Positions 8,257-17,466 are shown, numbered from the stretch's first letter. The stretch is DNA of 64,000 nt from Mariniblastus fucicola (GCF_008087665.1 NZ_CP042912.1:6138001-6202000), one strand, 5' to 3'. The notes: generated by a model not told the origin, from the sequence alone. Translations and numbers: made by a program.

Positions 8257-8280
8257 GTGAGGATCAAATCTGATCCTCAC
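8257..8280. terminator. Perfect inverted repeat between convergent genes
   Basis: GTGAGGATCA (8257-8266), loop AATC, TGATCCTCAC (8271-8280): ten perfect pairs midway between two convergent stop codons (8226 and 8311). There is no T run on either side, so it may be a weak or factor-assisted bidirectional terminator. Confidence 0.5.
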
Positions 8281-8310
8281 CTGCTGGAGTCGAAAACGAC
8301 CCACTGCCTT

Positions 8311-8787
8311 CTAGGTGGTCTGCTCATCAGGACGCACGACATGGCCTTCGATTGTGTCAGAATTGATACCGAAGTGATCTTCGACGATGGCGACATTTTT
8401 GGAGTTCGACTTGAACGCAAAGTCAAACAGGTCACCAACAAGTGGCACCGCACCAACGATCGCATCGATAGCAACATTCCCAGACATCTTCAGCAGCTTG
8501 CGTTTCGGAATCCCCAACAACCACGCTTCACGGATGATGAAAGCACTGACCGCGGTGGTCGCCAGGTCACCGATACCGGGTACCAATCCGACCAAACTAT
8601 CAAGTCCGATGCGGCGCTGAGTTCCAGGAATCCTGAACGCTCCGTCCATCCAATGGGCGATCGTTCGAATGCGCGGAATGCGTTCAAACGGGCTGACGGT
8701 TCCGCGCCTTGACTTTGGAAAGGCACGCCTGAAACCGTCTTTAACTTGATCAAACGTTGTTTTTGCGGGCTGGCTGTTGGTCGACAT
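8311..8787 (-). CDS. DUF4112 domain membrane protein
   Basis: 158 residues from ATG 8787, with GGAG upstream. The DUF4112 signature runs from about residue 45: HWMDGAFRIPGTQRRIGLDSL, then VPGIGDLATTAVSAFII, IPKRKLLKMSGNVAIDAIVG and PLVGDLFDFAFKSN. Two or three hydrophobic segments suggest membrane association. The family, about 100-150 residues long, has no known function. The C-terminus (EGHVVRPDEQTT) is soluble. It is a single gene, with a sigma-54-type promoter at 8823-8838. It is divergent from the baeRF gene. Confidence 0.9.
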   Translation of the reverse strand: MSTNSQPAKTTFDQVKDGFRRAFPKSRRGTVSPFERIPRIRTIAHWMDGAFRIPGTQRRIGLDSLVGLVPGIGDLATTAVSAFIIREAWLLGIPKRKLLKMSGNVAIDAIVGAVPLVGDLFDFAFKSNSKNVAIVEDHFGINSDTIEGHVVRPDEQTT

Positions 8788-8822
8788 AATTTTCTCCATT
8801 GATATTGGTCACGTTGCCAACA

Positions 8823-8838
8823 GGCAAGTTCGATGCCG
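8823..8838 (-). promoter_or_regulatory. Sigma-54 (-24/-12) promoter-like site for the DUF4112 gene
   Basis: Minus-strand CGGCATCGAACTTGCC fits the consensus except for the first base; GG and GC spacing is exact. It lies 36 bases before the start at 8787, leaving a leader of about 24 bases. Confidence 0.6.
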
Positions 8839-8982
8839 AGCAGTCTGGATGGTTTGGCGCATCGATAATTTCACGTTCACTGTCGAAGAAACGGTCAGCA
8901 TGGTCGCCGCTCGACCAAGCCACGCGAGCTAATCCAGTCGAGATTCAGGCCGGGATTCAAGCCATTCCATTCGCGACACCTT

Positions 8983-8998
8983 TGGCATGGGATGTGCA
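8983..8998 (+). promoter_or_regulatory. Sigma-54 (-24/-12) promoter-like site for the baeRF operon
   Basis: TGGCATGGGATGTGCA has a perfect -24 element and GTGC in place of TTGC at -12, with exact spacing. The ATG at 9054 is 56 bases downstream. It points away from the site at 8823-8838. Confidence 0.5.
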
Positions 8999-9053
8999 TC
9001 CTCGAAAGCAGAATCCCGAATTTCTCGGCATTTACTAACCTTGGAGCTCGAAA

Positions 9054-10226
9054 ATGAACCCCGTCAACAAAGCCATCGTCGATCGACTCGTCGGACAAAC
9101 CGAGTCCGAAAACCTGGTCCTTTCATTGTTCGCTCCGATGCATCGTGCCGGCCGCGAAGTCCAGCAGAACGAAATCGTTTGGAAAAACGTCCTTACCGAA
9201 GCTCGAAAGAAACTGGCTGAATCCGGCGCCGACGAGGAAGAGGCTGACAAGCTTCTGTCTGCTGCGTCCCGGAAACTGGAAGACGAAACTTTTTGGCAGC
9301 ATCAATCAGATGGCTTGGCTTATTTTTCAGATGGAGACTCTTCGGAATTTCTGAAGCTTGACCACGAAGTCGAATCAATCACCCATGTCTCGAACGAATA
9401 TCTAATCGGCCCAGTTGCGTCTTCATTGGCCGATCTGACTGAATCTTTTATCCTGGCCTGCAGCCCGAAACGAGTGCGTCTGTTGAAGGTCACTGGAAAC
9501 TCAGTCGCGGATCTTGATCCTGAAGAGCTTCCAGAAAACCTCGTTGAAGCGCTGAATATCGATGAGTACGTGAGTGCGTTGCAGCATCGCTCTACTGCAA
9601 ACTCAAGTACCGGCAGTCAGAAAGCGACGACGTTCCACGGCCACGGAGGTAGCGATCCGGATGTAAAGAAGCAGGACGAGATTCTGCAGTATTTTCACGT
9701 ACTGGACCGAGCTCTCGATTCCGCGATTGGCAGTCACACAAAAAACGGTGATGCCTGTTTGATATTCGCCGGCGTCGACTATCTGTTTCCGATTTTCAAG
9801 GAAGCAAGTAGCTATCCGAATCTGTGTGACGAAGCCATTTCGGGCAATCCGGACGATTTGAAACCAGCAGAGTTGCTTGAGAAAGCACAGCCGATCATTC
9901 GTGCGATGGCGGACGAAAAGGTCATCCAGCAACTGTCGGAATTCAGTGACAAAAACCACTCTGATTGGGCAAGTCTCGACGAGAGTGAGGTTTCGAAAGC
10001 GGCTGTGTTGGGACAGATCAAAACGCTTTTCGTATCCGATGAAGCGAGCCGAATCGAATACAGCAAATGCATTTCGCTGACGATTCAGTACGGTGGCAAA
10101 ATCGTGCTGGTCGAACAGAGTCAACTTGAGGACATGAATCTTGACTTTGACATCGCAGCGATTTTCAGAACTCCAGCCGGAAGTTTTCTGGACGCCGTTG
10201 AAGCCGTTGAGGATTCGATTTGCTAG
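9054..10226 (+). CDS. baeRF family protein (bacterial homologue of archaeo-eukaryotic release factor)
   Basis: 390 residues. The pattern is that of bacterial aeRF1-like proteins (baeRF families 3/7): an N-terminal mixed region (LVLSLFAPMHRAGREVQQNEIVWKN), a middle beta-rich domain (GLAYFSDGDSSEFLKL) and a linker with HGHGG (residues about 197-201). A C-terminal pelota-like domain follows, with LDRALDSAIG and ACLIFAGVDYLFPIFKEAS. No GGQ motif is seen, as is usual in these families, so peptide release is not assured. A role in ribosome rescue or in stress has been proposed for the family. It is the first gene of a possible operon with the nitroreductase, PPOX-type and katG genes, which follow in the same direction with gaps of 116, 40 and 80 bases. 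Confidence 0.8.
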   Translation: MNPVNKAIVDRLVGQTESENLVLSLFAPMHRAGREVQQNEIVWKNVLTEARKKLAESGADEEEADKLLSAASRKLEDETFWQHQSDGLAYFSDGDSSEFLKLDHEVESITHVSNEYLIGPVASSLADLTESFILACSPKRVRLLKVTGNSVADLDPEELPENLVEALNIDEYVSALQHRSTANSSTGSQKATTFHGHGGSDPDVKKQDEILQYFHVLDRALDSAIGSHTKNGDACLIFAGVDYLFPIFKEASSYPNLCDEAISGNPDDLKPAELLEKAQPIIRAMADEKVIQQLSEFSDKNHSDWASLDESEVSKAAVLGQIKTLFVSDEASRIEYSKCISLTIQYGGKIVLVEQSQLEDMNLDFDIAAIFRTPAGSFLDAVEAVEDSIC

Positions 10227-10270
10227 GCACCGTTTGGCGGCGTTGACGATATGAAAATCAAATTATCAAA

Positions 10271-10296
10271 CAGTGCCAGTGCCCAGTGCCAGTGCC
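10271..10296. repeat. Tandem 13-bp repeat upstream of the nitroreductase gene
   Basis: CAGTGCCAGTGCC occurs twice head to tail, 46 bases before the start codon; each unit is itself two near copies of CAGTGCC. It could be a regulator-binding array or slippage product. Confidence 0.75.
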
Positions 10297-10342
10297 CTTT
10301 CGACTTTTACAGACACCAATCCAACCTCTTCAGGAAAAATAA

Positions 10343-10960
10343 ATGACAACGGAAGTACTTGGCCGCGCGTTGGCCAAACGAACTGCGGATCACCCGATCG
10401 AAGAAATTTTTCTCAAACGCTGGTCGCCGCGGGCAATGGATGGAAATCCAATCGACGACAATCAGCTCATGTCGCTGTTCGAAGCAGCACGTTGGGCGCC
10501 GTCGACCTACAACGAGCAGGAGTGGCGATTTCTTTACGCGAAACGCGACACCAAGCCCTGGACCACCTATCTGGATCTGCTCGTCGATGCGAATCAGAAA
10601 TGGTGCAAGGACGCCGCGGCCCTGGTCGTCGTCTGTTCTTGCAAAGTCATGTCTCGCAACGGTAACCCGAATCCGGTCCACCAGTTTGACTCTGGTGCGG
10701 CATTCGAAAATCTCTGCCTCCAGGGAGCCGCGACGGGACTGGTCGTGCACGGCATGTCCGGATTCGATGCCGATGCGGCACGTGAGAAACTTGGCGTTCC
10801 CGACAACTATTCGATCAACGCAATGATTGCGATCGGAAACCCGGCTCCCGCTGATTCGCTACCGGAGGATCTACAGGAGATGGAAAAACCGTCCAGTCGC
10901 AAGCCATTGAGCGAAATCATCTGCGAAGGTCCATTCGTCTTCCGACAGTACAGCAAGTAG
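10343..10960 (+). CDS. Nitroreductase-family FMN oxidoreductase
   Basis: 205 residues. The N-terminal FMN-binding signature is present: FLKRWSPRAMDGNPIDDNQLMSL, then AARWAPSTYNEQEWRF, where the RWSPR and WAPST segments contact FMN phosphate and ring. The second half has the helical dimer part (FENLCLQGAATGLVVHG) and a Pro-rich loop (IAIGNPAPADSLPEDL). Family enzymes reduce nitroaromatics, quinones or flavins with NAD(P)H; the exact substrate is not predictable. It is cytoplasmic. The next gene starts 40 bases on, indicating one transcript, and the baeRF gene ends 116 bases before. Confidence 0.9.
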   Translation: MTTEVLGRALAKRTADHPIEEIFLKRWSPRAMDGNPIDDNQLMSLFEAARWAPSTYNEQEWRFLYAKRDTKPWTTYLDLLVDANQKWCKDAAALVVVCSCKVMSRNGNPNPVHQFDSGAAFENLCLQGAATGLVVHGMSGFDADAAREKLGVPDNYSINAMIAIGNPAPADSLPEDLQEMEKPSSRKPLSEIICEGPFVFRQYSK

Positions 10961-11000
10961 CTAACCCAACCATCAACCCGTTTTCAACGAAAGCAATTCC

Positions 11001-11501
11001 ATGAACGACGAACAGAAGAAACTCACAGAGATCCTCGACAACTTCGAGAACGCGATGCTGATCACGATGGGCGACGGTAAACTTGACAACCAGCCTAATG
11101 GCCGGCCGATGCGGGTTGCTGAGGTTGATGATGACGGCACGGTCTGGTTTGTGACCGGCCGGGAATCGAGCAAGGTCGATGAAATTGCATCGAACTCGAC
11201 TGTTTGCATCACTCTCCAGAGTGGGAGTCAATTCGTCTCGATGACCGGGTCTGCTGCAGAGGTGGATGATCGCGGTAAAATCGACGAACTCTGGAGCGAG
11301 CCGTGGAAAGTCTGGTTTCCGGAGGGAAAAAGCGATCCGTCGATCCTGCTGCTCAAAGTCACGCCAAAATTCGGTGAGTTTTGGGACATGGGCGGACTGA
11401 AGAGATTTCGTTACATTTATGAAGCAGGGCAAGCTTGGTTTAAAGGCGAGCAAATCGACACCGATGCCATTGATGGCATGAATGAGAAAGTCGAATTCTA
11501 G
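11001..11501 (+). CDS. Pyridoxamine 5'-phosphate oxidase-fold general stress protein
   Basis: 166 residues. The split-barrel flavin-binding fold is indicated by AMLITMGDGKLDNQPNGRPM, then GTVWFVTGRESSKVDEI and VCITLQSGSQFVSMTGSAAEV, typical of GSP26/YdhF-type proteins. The C-terminal part (SILLLKVTPKFGEFWDM) completes the barrel. Such proteins bind FMN or F420-like cofactors, and many are induced by oxidative or general stress. A second member is encoded at 27679-28293. The position between a nitroreductase and katG suggests a redox-stress role. Confidence 0.88.
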   Translation: MNDEQKKLTEILDNFENAMLITMGDGKLDNQPNGRPMRVAEVDDDGTVWFVTGRESSKVDEIASNSTVCITLQSGSQFVSMTGSAAEVDDRGKIDELWSEPWKVWFPEGKSDPSILLLKVTPKFGEFWDMGGLKRFRYIYEAGQAWFKGEQIDTDAIDGMNEKVEF

Positions 11502-11581
11502 ATCGTCCGCAGCCAGATCGCCCTCAGCGTGTTTACACGTGAATAACCAACCTGGAAAAACGATAACGAGGAGTACTCTTG

Positions 11582-13966
11582 ATGGGTGATGGAAGTCAAT
11601 CTGGCAAATGCCCGATGTCTGTCGACATGAGCAATGGCGGACACGATACGACGACAAAAGTAACAGGACGAGCCGCAACACAAGGCGCTTGCCCTTTTCG
11701 TGGCAGCCGGATTGGCGGAGCGATCGGATCGGAACCGCAGCTTGATACCTGGTGGCCCAATCGGCTGAAAGTCGAACTGCTGCACCAAAATCCGATCCAA
11801 GCCGACCCGCTTCGTGACCAGAACTACGCTGAAGAGTTTTCGAACATCGACTACGACGCTCTTAAAGCTGACATTCGCGAGTTCCTCACGACGTCCGTTG
11901 ACTGGTGGCCGTCCGACTATCACAACTACGGCCCGCAAATGGTCCGTATGGCATGGCACTCTGCCGGAACCTATCGGATTGCTGATGGTCGCGGCGGTGC
12001 GGGTCAGGCGATGCAGCGTTTCGCGCCGATCAACTCCTGGTGGGACAACGGCAACATCGACAAGTCACGTCGGCTGCTTTGGCCGATTAAGCAAAAGTTC
12101 GGAACGGCGTTGAGCTGGGCTGACTTGATCATCCTCACCGGCAATGTCGCGCTGGAAATTATGGGCTTCAAGACCTTCGGTTTCGCCGGAGGGCGAATCG
12201 ACGCTTGGGAATCCGATCGTGCAACTTACTGGGGACCGGAGACTTGGCAAGGCGATGAAAAAGTCGGTCATCCTGGCGAGATGGTCAACCTCAACAAGCG
12301 TTGGGAAGGCGGACCCAAGGAAGAACATTGGGACCTCGAGAACCCTCTTGGAGCAACACACCAAGCTTTGATTTACGTCAACCCGGAAGGTCCTGGCGGC
12401 AGCGGTGATCCCGTCGATAGTGCCCGCGAGATCCGAGAAAGCTTTGCCCGAATGGCGATGAACGACGAAGAAACCGTGGCGTTGATCGCCGGCGGTCACG
12501 CGTTCGGAAAATCTCACGGCAAGGTCGACGCGAACAAAATCGGTCCAGCTCCGGAAGGTGCTCCGATGCAAGCCATGGGCATGGGCTGGCAGAATCCGGA
12601 AGGCACCGGATTCGCTCAATACACGATGACCAACGGCATCGAAGGCTCTTGGACACCGAATCCAACGCAGTGGGATAACGACTATTTGACGAACCTGTTC
12701 AAGTACGAGTGGGAGCCCAAAAAGAGCCCGGCTGGAGCCCTTCAATGGACGCCTGTCGATTCGGACGCGCCGAAAACTCCTGATGCACACATCGAAGGCA
12801 AATTTGAGCCGCTGATGATGATGACTTCGGATTTGGCTTTGAAGACCGATCCGGCTTACAAAGCGATCTGCGAAAAATTCCTCGAGGATTTTGATTACTT
12901 TGCAGACGCGTTTGCCCGAGCCTGGTACAAGCTGACGCATCGCGACATGGGTCCAGTTGATCGCTATGTCGGTCCCGAAGTCCCGAAGGAAGTTCTGCCG
13001 TGGCAAGATCCGTTGCCGCAACTTGATTATGAAACGGTTAACGACAGCGATGTCGCAGAGTTGAAAAAGAGCGTTCTCGATTCCGGGCTGTCCGTATCAC
13101 AACTGGTTGCGGCAGCGTGGGCTTCCGCGTCGACGTATCGCGACAGTGACAAACGTGGCGGGGCAAATGGCGCTCGAGTCCGGCTTGCTCCTCAGAAAGA
13201 TTGGGAAGTCAACAATCCGCAGTTGCTGGCCGAGACACTGCAAGGACTGGAGAAGATTCAGTCGCAATTCAATGACGCACAATCCGGTGACAAGAAGATC
13301 TCGATGGCTGACTTGATCGTACTGGCGGGTTGTGCCGCGGTCGAGAAAGCGGCCAAGGACGCTGGCGTTGAAACAACAGTTCCCTTCGTGCCCGGTCGCA
13401 CCGACACGACGCAAGAATGGACTGATGGAGAGAGCTTTGAATGGCTCAAACCGGTCGTTGATGGTTTCCGAAATTACCGCAACGAAGAAGTTTCCTACAA
13501 GGTTGCGTCGGAGCATCTGTTCTTGGACAAGGCGCAGTTGCTGGCATTGACGGCTCCTGAGTGGACCGCGATTTCTGGTGGTTTGAAGGTGCTGAACATC
13601 AACTATGACGGTTCGCAGCATGGCCTGTTCACTGACAAGCCCGGCGTGCTGAGCAACGATTTCTTCAGCGTGCTTTCGTCAATGGAGTACGAGTGGAAGC
13701 CGCAGGACGCCCACGAGCTGATGTTCGACATCAACGATCGGCAATCCGGCGAGACCAAGTTTACGGCGACTCGATGTGATCTCGTGTTCGGCTCCAACTC
13801 CCAGCTTCGCCAAGTCGTAGAGGTCTACGCTGGTAGCGACGGACATCCGCGATTCGTACGCGATTTCGTGAGAGCTTGGCACAAGGTGATGATGTTGGAT
13901 CGATTCGACGTTCCGGAAGCCCGGGCTGAAGCGATGGCGGCAAGCTGGTCGACAGCGGCTGTCTAA
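11582..13966 (+). CDS. katG: Catalase-peroxidase KatG
   Basis: 794 residues from ATG 11582 (a TTG directly before it is also in frame); GAGGAG lies upstream. Both halves of the bifunctional peroxidase are present. In the active N-terminal half the distal site is Arg122, Trp125 and His126 ([13 protein letters not shown]), and the proximal haem ligand is His306 ([10 protein letters not shown]). The residues for the Met-Tyr-Trp adduct needed for catalase activity are Trp125, Tyr265 (LIYVNPEGP) and Met291 (FARMAMND). The C-terminal half is the usual haem-less duplicate. There is no signal peptide, so it is cytoplasmic. It removes hydrogen peroxide. It is last in the baeRF-nitroreductase-PPOX-katG series and is followed by a strong terminator. 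Confidence 0.98.
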   Translation: MGDGSQSGKCPMSVDMSNGGHDTTTKVTGRAATQGACPFRGSRIGGAIGSEPQLDTWWPNRLKVELLHQNPIQADPLRDQNYAEEFSNIDYDALKADIREFLTTSVDWWPSDYHNYGPQMVRMAWHSAGTYRIADGRGGAGQAMQRFAPINSWWDNGNIDKSRRLLWPIKQKFGTALSWADLIILTGNVALEIMGFKTFGFAGGRIDAWESDRATYWGPETWQGDEKVGHPGEMVNLNKRWEGGPKEEHWDLENPLGATHQALIYVNPEGPGGSGDPVDSAREIRESFARMAMNDEETVALIAGGHAFGKSHGKVDANKIGPAPEGAPMQAMGMGWQNPEGTGFAQYTMTNGIEGSWTPNPTQWDNDYLTNLFKYEWEPKKSPAGALQWTPVDSDAPKTPDAHIEGKFEPLMMMTSDLALKTDPAYKAICEKFLEDFDYFADAFARAWYKLTHRDMGPVDRYVGPEVPKEVLPWQDPLPQLDYETVNDSDVAELKKSVLDSGLSVSQLVAAAWASASTYRDSDKRGGANGARVRLAPQKDWEVNNPQLLAETLQGLEKIQSQFNDAQSGDKKISMADLIVLAGCAAVEKAAKDAGVETTVPFVPGRTDTTQEWTDGESFEWLKPVVDGFRNYRNEEVSYKVASEHLFLDKAQLLALTAPEWTAISGGLKVLNINYDGSQHGLFTDKPGVLSNDFFSVLSSMEYEWKPQDAHELMFDINDRQSGETKFTATRCDLVFGSNSQLRQVVEVYAGSDGHPRFVRDFVRAWHKVMMLDRFDVPEARAEAMAASWSTAAV

Positions 13967-14020
13967 GCCTCACTGGGATGGCGAACCTTGTTCGTCCAAC
14001 TCCAACTGATCTATTCCATT

Positions 14021-14050
14021 CGCCGCGGCATCACTGCCGCGGCGTTTTTT
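14021..14050 (+). terminator. Rho-independent terminator of katG
   Basis: Perfect 10-bp stem CGCCGCGGCA / TGCCGCGGCG with loop TCAC, then TTTTTT. It begins 55 bases after the katG stop codon. Confidence 0.92.
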
Positions 14051-14158
14051 ATGCCGTGGCATATCGATCGGACGGATTGCTGTCGGCGTGGTCGCAATGC
14101 GATCACGACGCGCTGATCTTTTCAAGTTGAGCCACCGCGGGTCTTTCGGTTCCGGGTC

Positions 14159-14174
14159 TGGCACGCCGATTGCT
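14159..14174 (+). promoter_or_regulatory. Sigma-54 (-24/-12) promoter-like site for the DUF2945 gene
   Basis: TGGCACGCCGATTGCT matches the full RpoN consensus TGGCACG-N4-TTGCT. It lies 80 bases before the ATG at 14254, just downstream of the katG terminator. Confidence 0.78.
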
Positions 14175-14253
14175 TGGATTGCTTTCCGTCTTCGGTAGAT
14201 CAGATCCATCAACTTTCCGGAGCAATCACAATCGATCAATTGAGGAATTCAAC

Positions 14254-14475
14254 ATGGCCAAGGGCTACAACACCGGAACAGACGTGAAATGGAAATGGGG
14301 CGATGGCTGGGGTCACGGAACGGTCGACGAACGATTCACGGAAAAGGTCACGCGCACGATTGAAGGAAACGAAGTAACTCGCGAGGCCAGCAGCGACGAA
14401 CCGGCCTACCTGATCAAGCAGGATGACGGCGGACGCGTTCTGAAAGGACATTCCGAGGTTCAGAAAGACTCGTAA
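14254..14475 (+). CDS. DUF2945 / HVA1-type Tudor-domain small protein
   Basis: 73 residues from ATG 14254, with TGAGGA upstream. The motif GYNTGTDVKWKWGDGWGHGTV followed by YLIKQDDGGRVLKGHSEVQ is that of the DUF2945 / 'hypervirulence-associated' Tudor-like family, which is 60-75 residues long and found in bacteria and fungi. The fold is a small beta barrel; its ligand in bacteria is unknown. It is cytoplasmic. The gene has a full-consensus sigma-54-type promoter and is followed by hairpins before the DoxX gene. Confidence 0.88.
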   Translation: MAKGYNTGTDVKWKWGDGWGHGTVDERFTEKVTRTIEGNEVTREASSDEPAYLIKQDDGGRVLKGHSEVQKDS

Positions 14476-14564
14476 ATGCGATTTATCGAACCAAACAGGA
14501 TGCCTGCATGGCCGGCTGAAGAAATCTTTGAAAGGAATCCGTTATCCCGACGTCCTAGGCAGTA

Positions 14565-14590
14565 CGCCAGAAACAACACGCGTTCTGGCG
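14565..14590. repeat. Inverted repeat between the DUF2945 and DoxX genes
   Basis: CGCCAGAA (14565-14572) and TTCTGGCG (14583-14590) form eight perfect pairs around a 10-base loop. There is no T run; it may act with the next hairpin as an attenuator or operator. Confidence 0.45.
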
Positions 14591-14596
14591 ACACGA

Positions 14597-14626
14597 AAAA
14601 CCTCGCTTTTACTGGAGGTTTTCTAA
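14597..14626 (+). terminator. Possible terminator or attenuator ahead of the DoxX gene
   Basis: AAAACCTC / GAGGTTTT stem (14597-14604, 14615-14622) with a 10-base loop; the stem itself ends in the T stretch (TTTTCTAAATTT). It lies 37 bases before the DoxX start. Confidence 0.5.
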
Positions 14627-14662
14627 ATTTCAACAGGCGTGAACGCAAAAAGGACACGGGTT

Positions 14663-15133
14663 ATGAATTCTGTATCGGTTAACAAAACGACGCTTCAATG
14701 GTCTCTGCTGCTGCTTCGACTGGGCGTATTTTTGGTATTCGCCATGTGGACGTTGGACAAATTCATTAACCCGGGCCATGCCGCGGTCGTTTTTGAAAAG
14801 TACTACAAAATTCCCGGGATGAGTTCGGCATTTACCTATGCCGTGGGTGGTGTGCAAGTCGCCATCATCCTGCTGTTTGCGTCGGGAACATTTCGCACGT
14901 GGTCCTATGCCGCCGTCACCATACTCCATGCCGTCTCGACGTTTAGCGCGTACAACCAGTACCTCGACCCGTGGACGAAACCAAATTTATTGTTCTTTGC
15001 AGCATTCCCGATGTTGGCGGCCTGCCTCGCACTGTGGTTGCTACGAGAACACGACAACATGCTTTCGATCGATGCGATGCGAAATCCATCGGTTGAACCG
15101 CGACTGTCAACTCAAGACACAATCACAGCCTAG
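14663..15133 (+). CDS. DoxX-like membrane protein
   Basis: 156 residues from ATG 14663, preceded by AGGA. Four hydrophobic helices are visible (residues about 10-30, 50-70, 75-95, 105-125), with the family features LRLGVFLVFAMWTLDKFINPGHAAVVFEKYY and YAVGGVQVAIILLF. The C-terminal 30 residues are soluble. DoxX-family proteins are small integral membrane proteins linked with quinone or redox stress systems; here the gene precedes a dehydrogenase and an Old Yellow Enzyme (gaps 84 and 68 bases), which fits a redox-detoxification operon. Its own biochemical action is not predictable. Confidence 0.8.
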   Translation: MNSVSVNKTTLQWSLLLLRLGVFLVFAMWTLDKFINPGHAAVVFEKYYKIPGMSSAFTYAVGGVQVAIILLFASGTFRTWSYAAVTILHAVSTFSAYNQYLDPWTKPNLLFFAAFPMLAACLALWLLREHDNMLSIDAMRNPSVEPRLSTQDTITA

Positions 15134-15217
15134 GGCCATTCATCGACCCGGCAAATCTGGTCGTCAGTTCGGCGACATCATTCCTCCCTTATCCAATCTG
15201 GAACGGATCAGACCAAC

Positions 15218-16237
15218 ATGAGCATCAAAGCCTACGCAGCCCTCGAACAGGGTAAAGAACTCGAAGCCTTCGAATATGAAGCAGGAGATTTGCGCTACGA
15301 CGAAGTCGAAATCAAAGTCGAGTACTGTGGCATCTGCCATAGCGACTTGAGCATGTTGAAAAACGATTGGGGGATGACCCAGTATCCGCTCGTACCGGGC
15401 CACGAAGTCGTCGGCACGGTTTCCGAAGTCGGCGAACATGTGACTCATCTGAAAGTCGGACAACGTGTCGGTCTCGGTTGGAAATGTCGCTCCTGCATGA
15501 CCTGCGACCAGTGTCTTTCTGGAAAGCACAATCGTTGCCAAGGTGTGGACATGGGTCATGCCGACACGATCGTCGGTCGGCACGGCGGATTCGCGGACAA
15601 GGTTCGCTGTCAAAGTGCATGGGCGATTCCGTTGCCCGAATCAGTCGCTGCCGCTTCTGCGGGACCGCTGCTGTGCGGTGGCATCACGGTCTTCAACCCG
15701 TTTCTGCTCAACGAAGTCAAACCTACGCATCGCGTTGGTGTCGTGGGCATCGGAGGCTTGGGTCACATGGCGGTTACGTTTGCCAACAAGTGGGGCTGTG
15801 AGGTAACTGCCTTTTCCACCAGCCCGGACAAAGAGTCAGAAGTCCGCAAACTGGGAGCACATCACTTCATTAACTCGAAGGATGAATCAGCACTCGAAAA
15901 TGCCGCGAACTCTTTCGACATGCTGCTCGTCACCGTCAACGTTTCGCTCAACTGGGACGCTCATGTGAAAATGCTTCGTCCTGGCGGCAAGCTGCATATC
16001 GTGGGTGCCGTTCCCAGCGTCGAAGCCGAGTGGTTCCCGTTTATCATGGGAGCAAAATCGATAGGTGGATCGCCAATCGGTAGTCCGGTTTCACAACGGG
16101 AAATGGTAGAATTTTGCGGGCGGCACGAGATCGCGCCGACCGTTGAAGAGTTCCCGATGTCCCAGGTCAACGAAGCGATGGACAAGCTCGAAAATGGCTC
16201 GCCGCACTTTCGTCTGGTCCTGAAGAATGACTTTTAA
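15218..16237 (+). CDS. Zinc-dependent NADP-type alcohol dehydrogenase (cinnamyl-alcohol/YahK type)
   Basis: 339 residues. Catalytic zinc ligands are Cys37 (CGICHSD) and His61-Glu62 (GHEVVG). The structural zinc site is the four-cysteine loop CRSCMTCDQC...C at about 88-104. The Rossmann motif is GIGGLGHMAV, and the following loop FSTSPDKE, lacking the acidic residue of NAD enzymes, suggests NADPH. The class reduces medium-chain and aromatic aldehydes to alcohols. It is cytoplasmic. It forms a likely pair with the flavin enoate reductase downstream, for clearing reactive aldehydes and enones. Confidence 0.92.
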   Translation: MSIKAYAALEQGKELEAFEYEAGDLRYDEVEIKVEYCGICHSDLSMLKNDWGMTQYPLVPGHEVVGTVSEVGEHVTHLKVGQRVGLGWKCRSCMTCDQCLSGKHNRCQGVDMGHADTIVGRHGGFADKVRCQSAWAIPLPESVAAASAGPLLCGGITVFNPFLLNEVKPTHRVGVVGIGGLGHMAVTFANKWGCEVTAFSTSPDKESEVRKLGAHHFINSKDESALENAANSFDMLLVTVNVSLNWDAHVKMLRPGGKLHIVGAVPSVEAEWFPFIMGAKSIGGSPIGSPVSQREMVEFCGRHEIAPTVEEFPMSQVNEAMDKLENGSPHFRLVLKNDF

Positions 16238-16305
16238 GCTCAAGAGCTCTCCGCCGAAGTCACTCCTGTCCCACAATCAAACTCCGAATCTCGAAAGCCG
16301 TTCGA

Positions 16306-17466
16306 ATGTCAACCGCGACCCAATCACAATCTCAAACACAGATTCAGAACCCCGCCCTGTTCAAGTCGATCAAAGTTGGAGACCTGACGTTTCCAAACCG
16401 CATCTTTGTGGCGCCTTTGACCCGAGCCCGTTCGGACCATGATCAGCGGACTCAAACGCCACTTCACGCGCTCTATTATGCTCAACGAGCGAGCTCTGGA
16501 TTGATCGTTAGCGAGGCGACGCAGATTTCGCAGGAAGGCATCGGCTACGCGTGGACGCCGGGCATTCACACGGACGAACAAGTCGAAAGTTGGAAACTGG
16601 TCAACGACGCGATCCACAACGCCGGCGGACATATTTTCTGTCAGTTGTGGCACGTGGGTGCGATCTCCCATCCGGTTTTCCAGAGGGACAACGGTCAACC
16701 GGTGTCTTCAAGCGTCTGGACTCCGGAAGGCCAAGCTTTCGTAGGGTCTTACCATCCAGATGGACCACAGGTTCCGCACGAGGAAGCGCGGGCTTTGAAG
16801 ATGGACGAAATTCCGCGGATTCTCGATGACTATCGACACGCAGCGAAACAGGCAAAGGCTGCGGGCTTCGACGGAATCGAACTGCACGCTGCCAACGGTT
16901 ACCTGATCGACCAGTTCCTCCGCGACTCGGTCAACCAGCGCGACGACCAATACGGTGGCTCGATCGAGAACCGCGTTCGCTTGCTAACGGAAGTCGTGGA
17001 TGCACTTTGCGAAGTCCTCCCTGCGAATCGCGTTGGCGTTCGACTGACGCCGATCGGCGGACCCGGCAACAGCAGCGATAGCGATCCAATGGCGTTGTAC
17101 ACCGCGGCCGCGAAGGCGATCTCTGGGAAGGGACTTGCGTACTTGCACGTCGTCCGAGCCAACGGTCATACGGGGTCGGATTCGGCAGAGCTAAGCGAAC
17201 AAGTCGTAAAGGCGATGCGAAAATCGTTTGACGGAACGTTTATCGCCAACGGCGGATTCACGGCTGAGGAAGCTAACGAGTGGATCGAAAATGGAGACGC
17301 GGACGCCGTCGCATTCGGACGCCTCTTCATCTCGAACCCGGACCTCCCAGAACGGTTTGCATCCGGTGCGGAACTGAACGAACCTGACCAGAACACGTTC
17401 TACGGTGGTGGCGCAGAAGGTTACGTTGACTATCCGTCGCTCAAAAAGACAAACGACGCGATGTGA
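16306..17466 (+). CDS. Old Yellow Enzyme-family flavin oxidoreductase (NemA-like)
   Basis: 386 residues, the normal size for the family. FMN TIM-barrel motifs: FPNRIFVAPLTRARSDH at the start, GLIVSEATQIS, the strand ICQLWHVGAISHP, FDGIELHAANGYLIDQFLRD (with the catalytic-site HAANGYL), DQYGGSIENRVRLLTEV, and FIANGGF plus VAFGRLFISNPDLP for phosphate binding. Relatives reduce alpha,beta-unsaturated carbonyls, nitrate esters or N-ethylmaleimide with NADPH. It begins 68 bases after the alcohol dehydrogenase gene and ends the rightward cluster. Confidence 0.95.
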   Translation: MSTATQSQSQTQIQNPALFKSIKVGDLTFPNRIFVAPLTRARSDHDQRTQTPLHALYYAQRASSGLIVSEATQISQEGIGYAWTPGIHTDEQVESWKLVNDAIHNAGGHIFCQLWHVGAISHPVFQRDNGQPVSSSVWTPEGQAFVGSYHPDGPQVPHEEARALKMDEIPRILDDYRHAAKQAKAAGFDGIELHAANGYLIDQFLRDSVNQRDDQYGGSIENRVRLLTEVVDALCEVLPANRVGVRLTPIGGPGNSSDSDPMALYTAAAKAISGKGLAYLHVVRANGHTGSDSAELSEQVVKAMRKSFDGTFIANGGFTAEEANEWIENGDADAVAFGRLFISNPDLPERFASGAELNEPDQNTFYGGGAEGYVDYPSLKKTNDAM

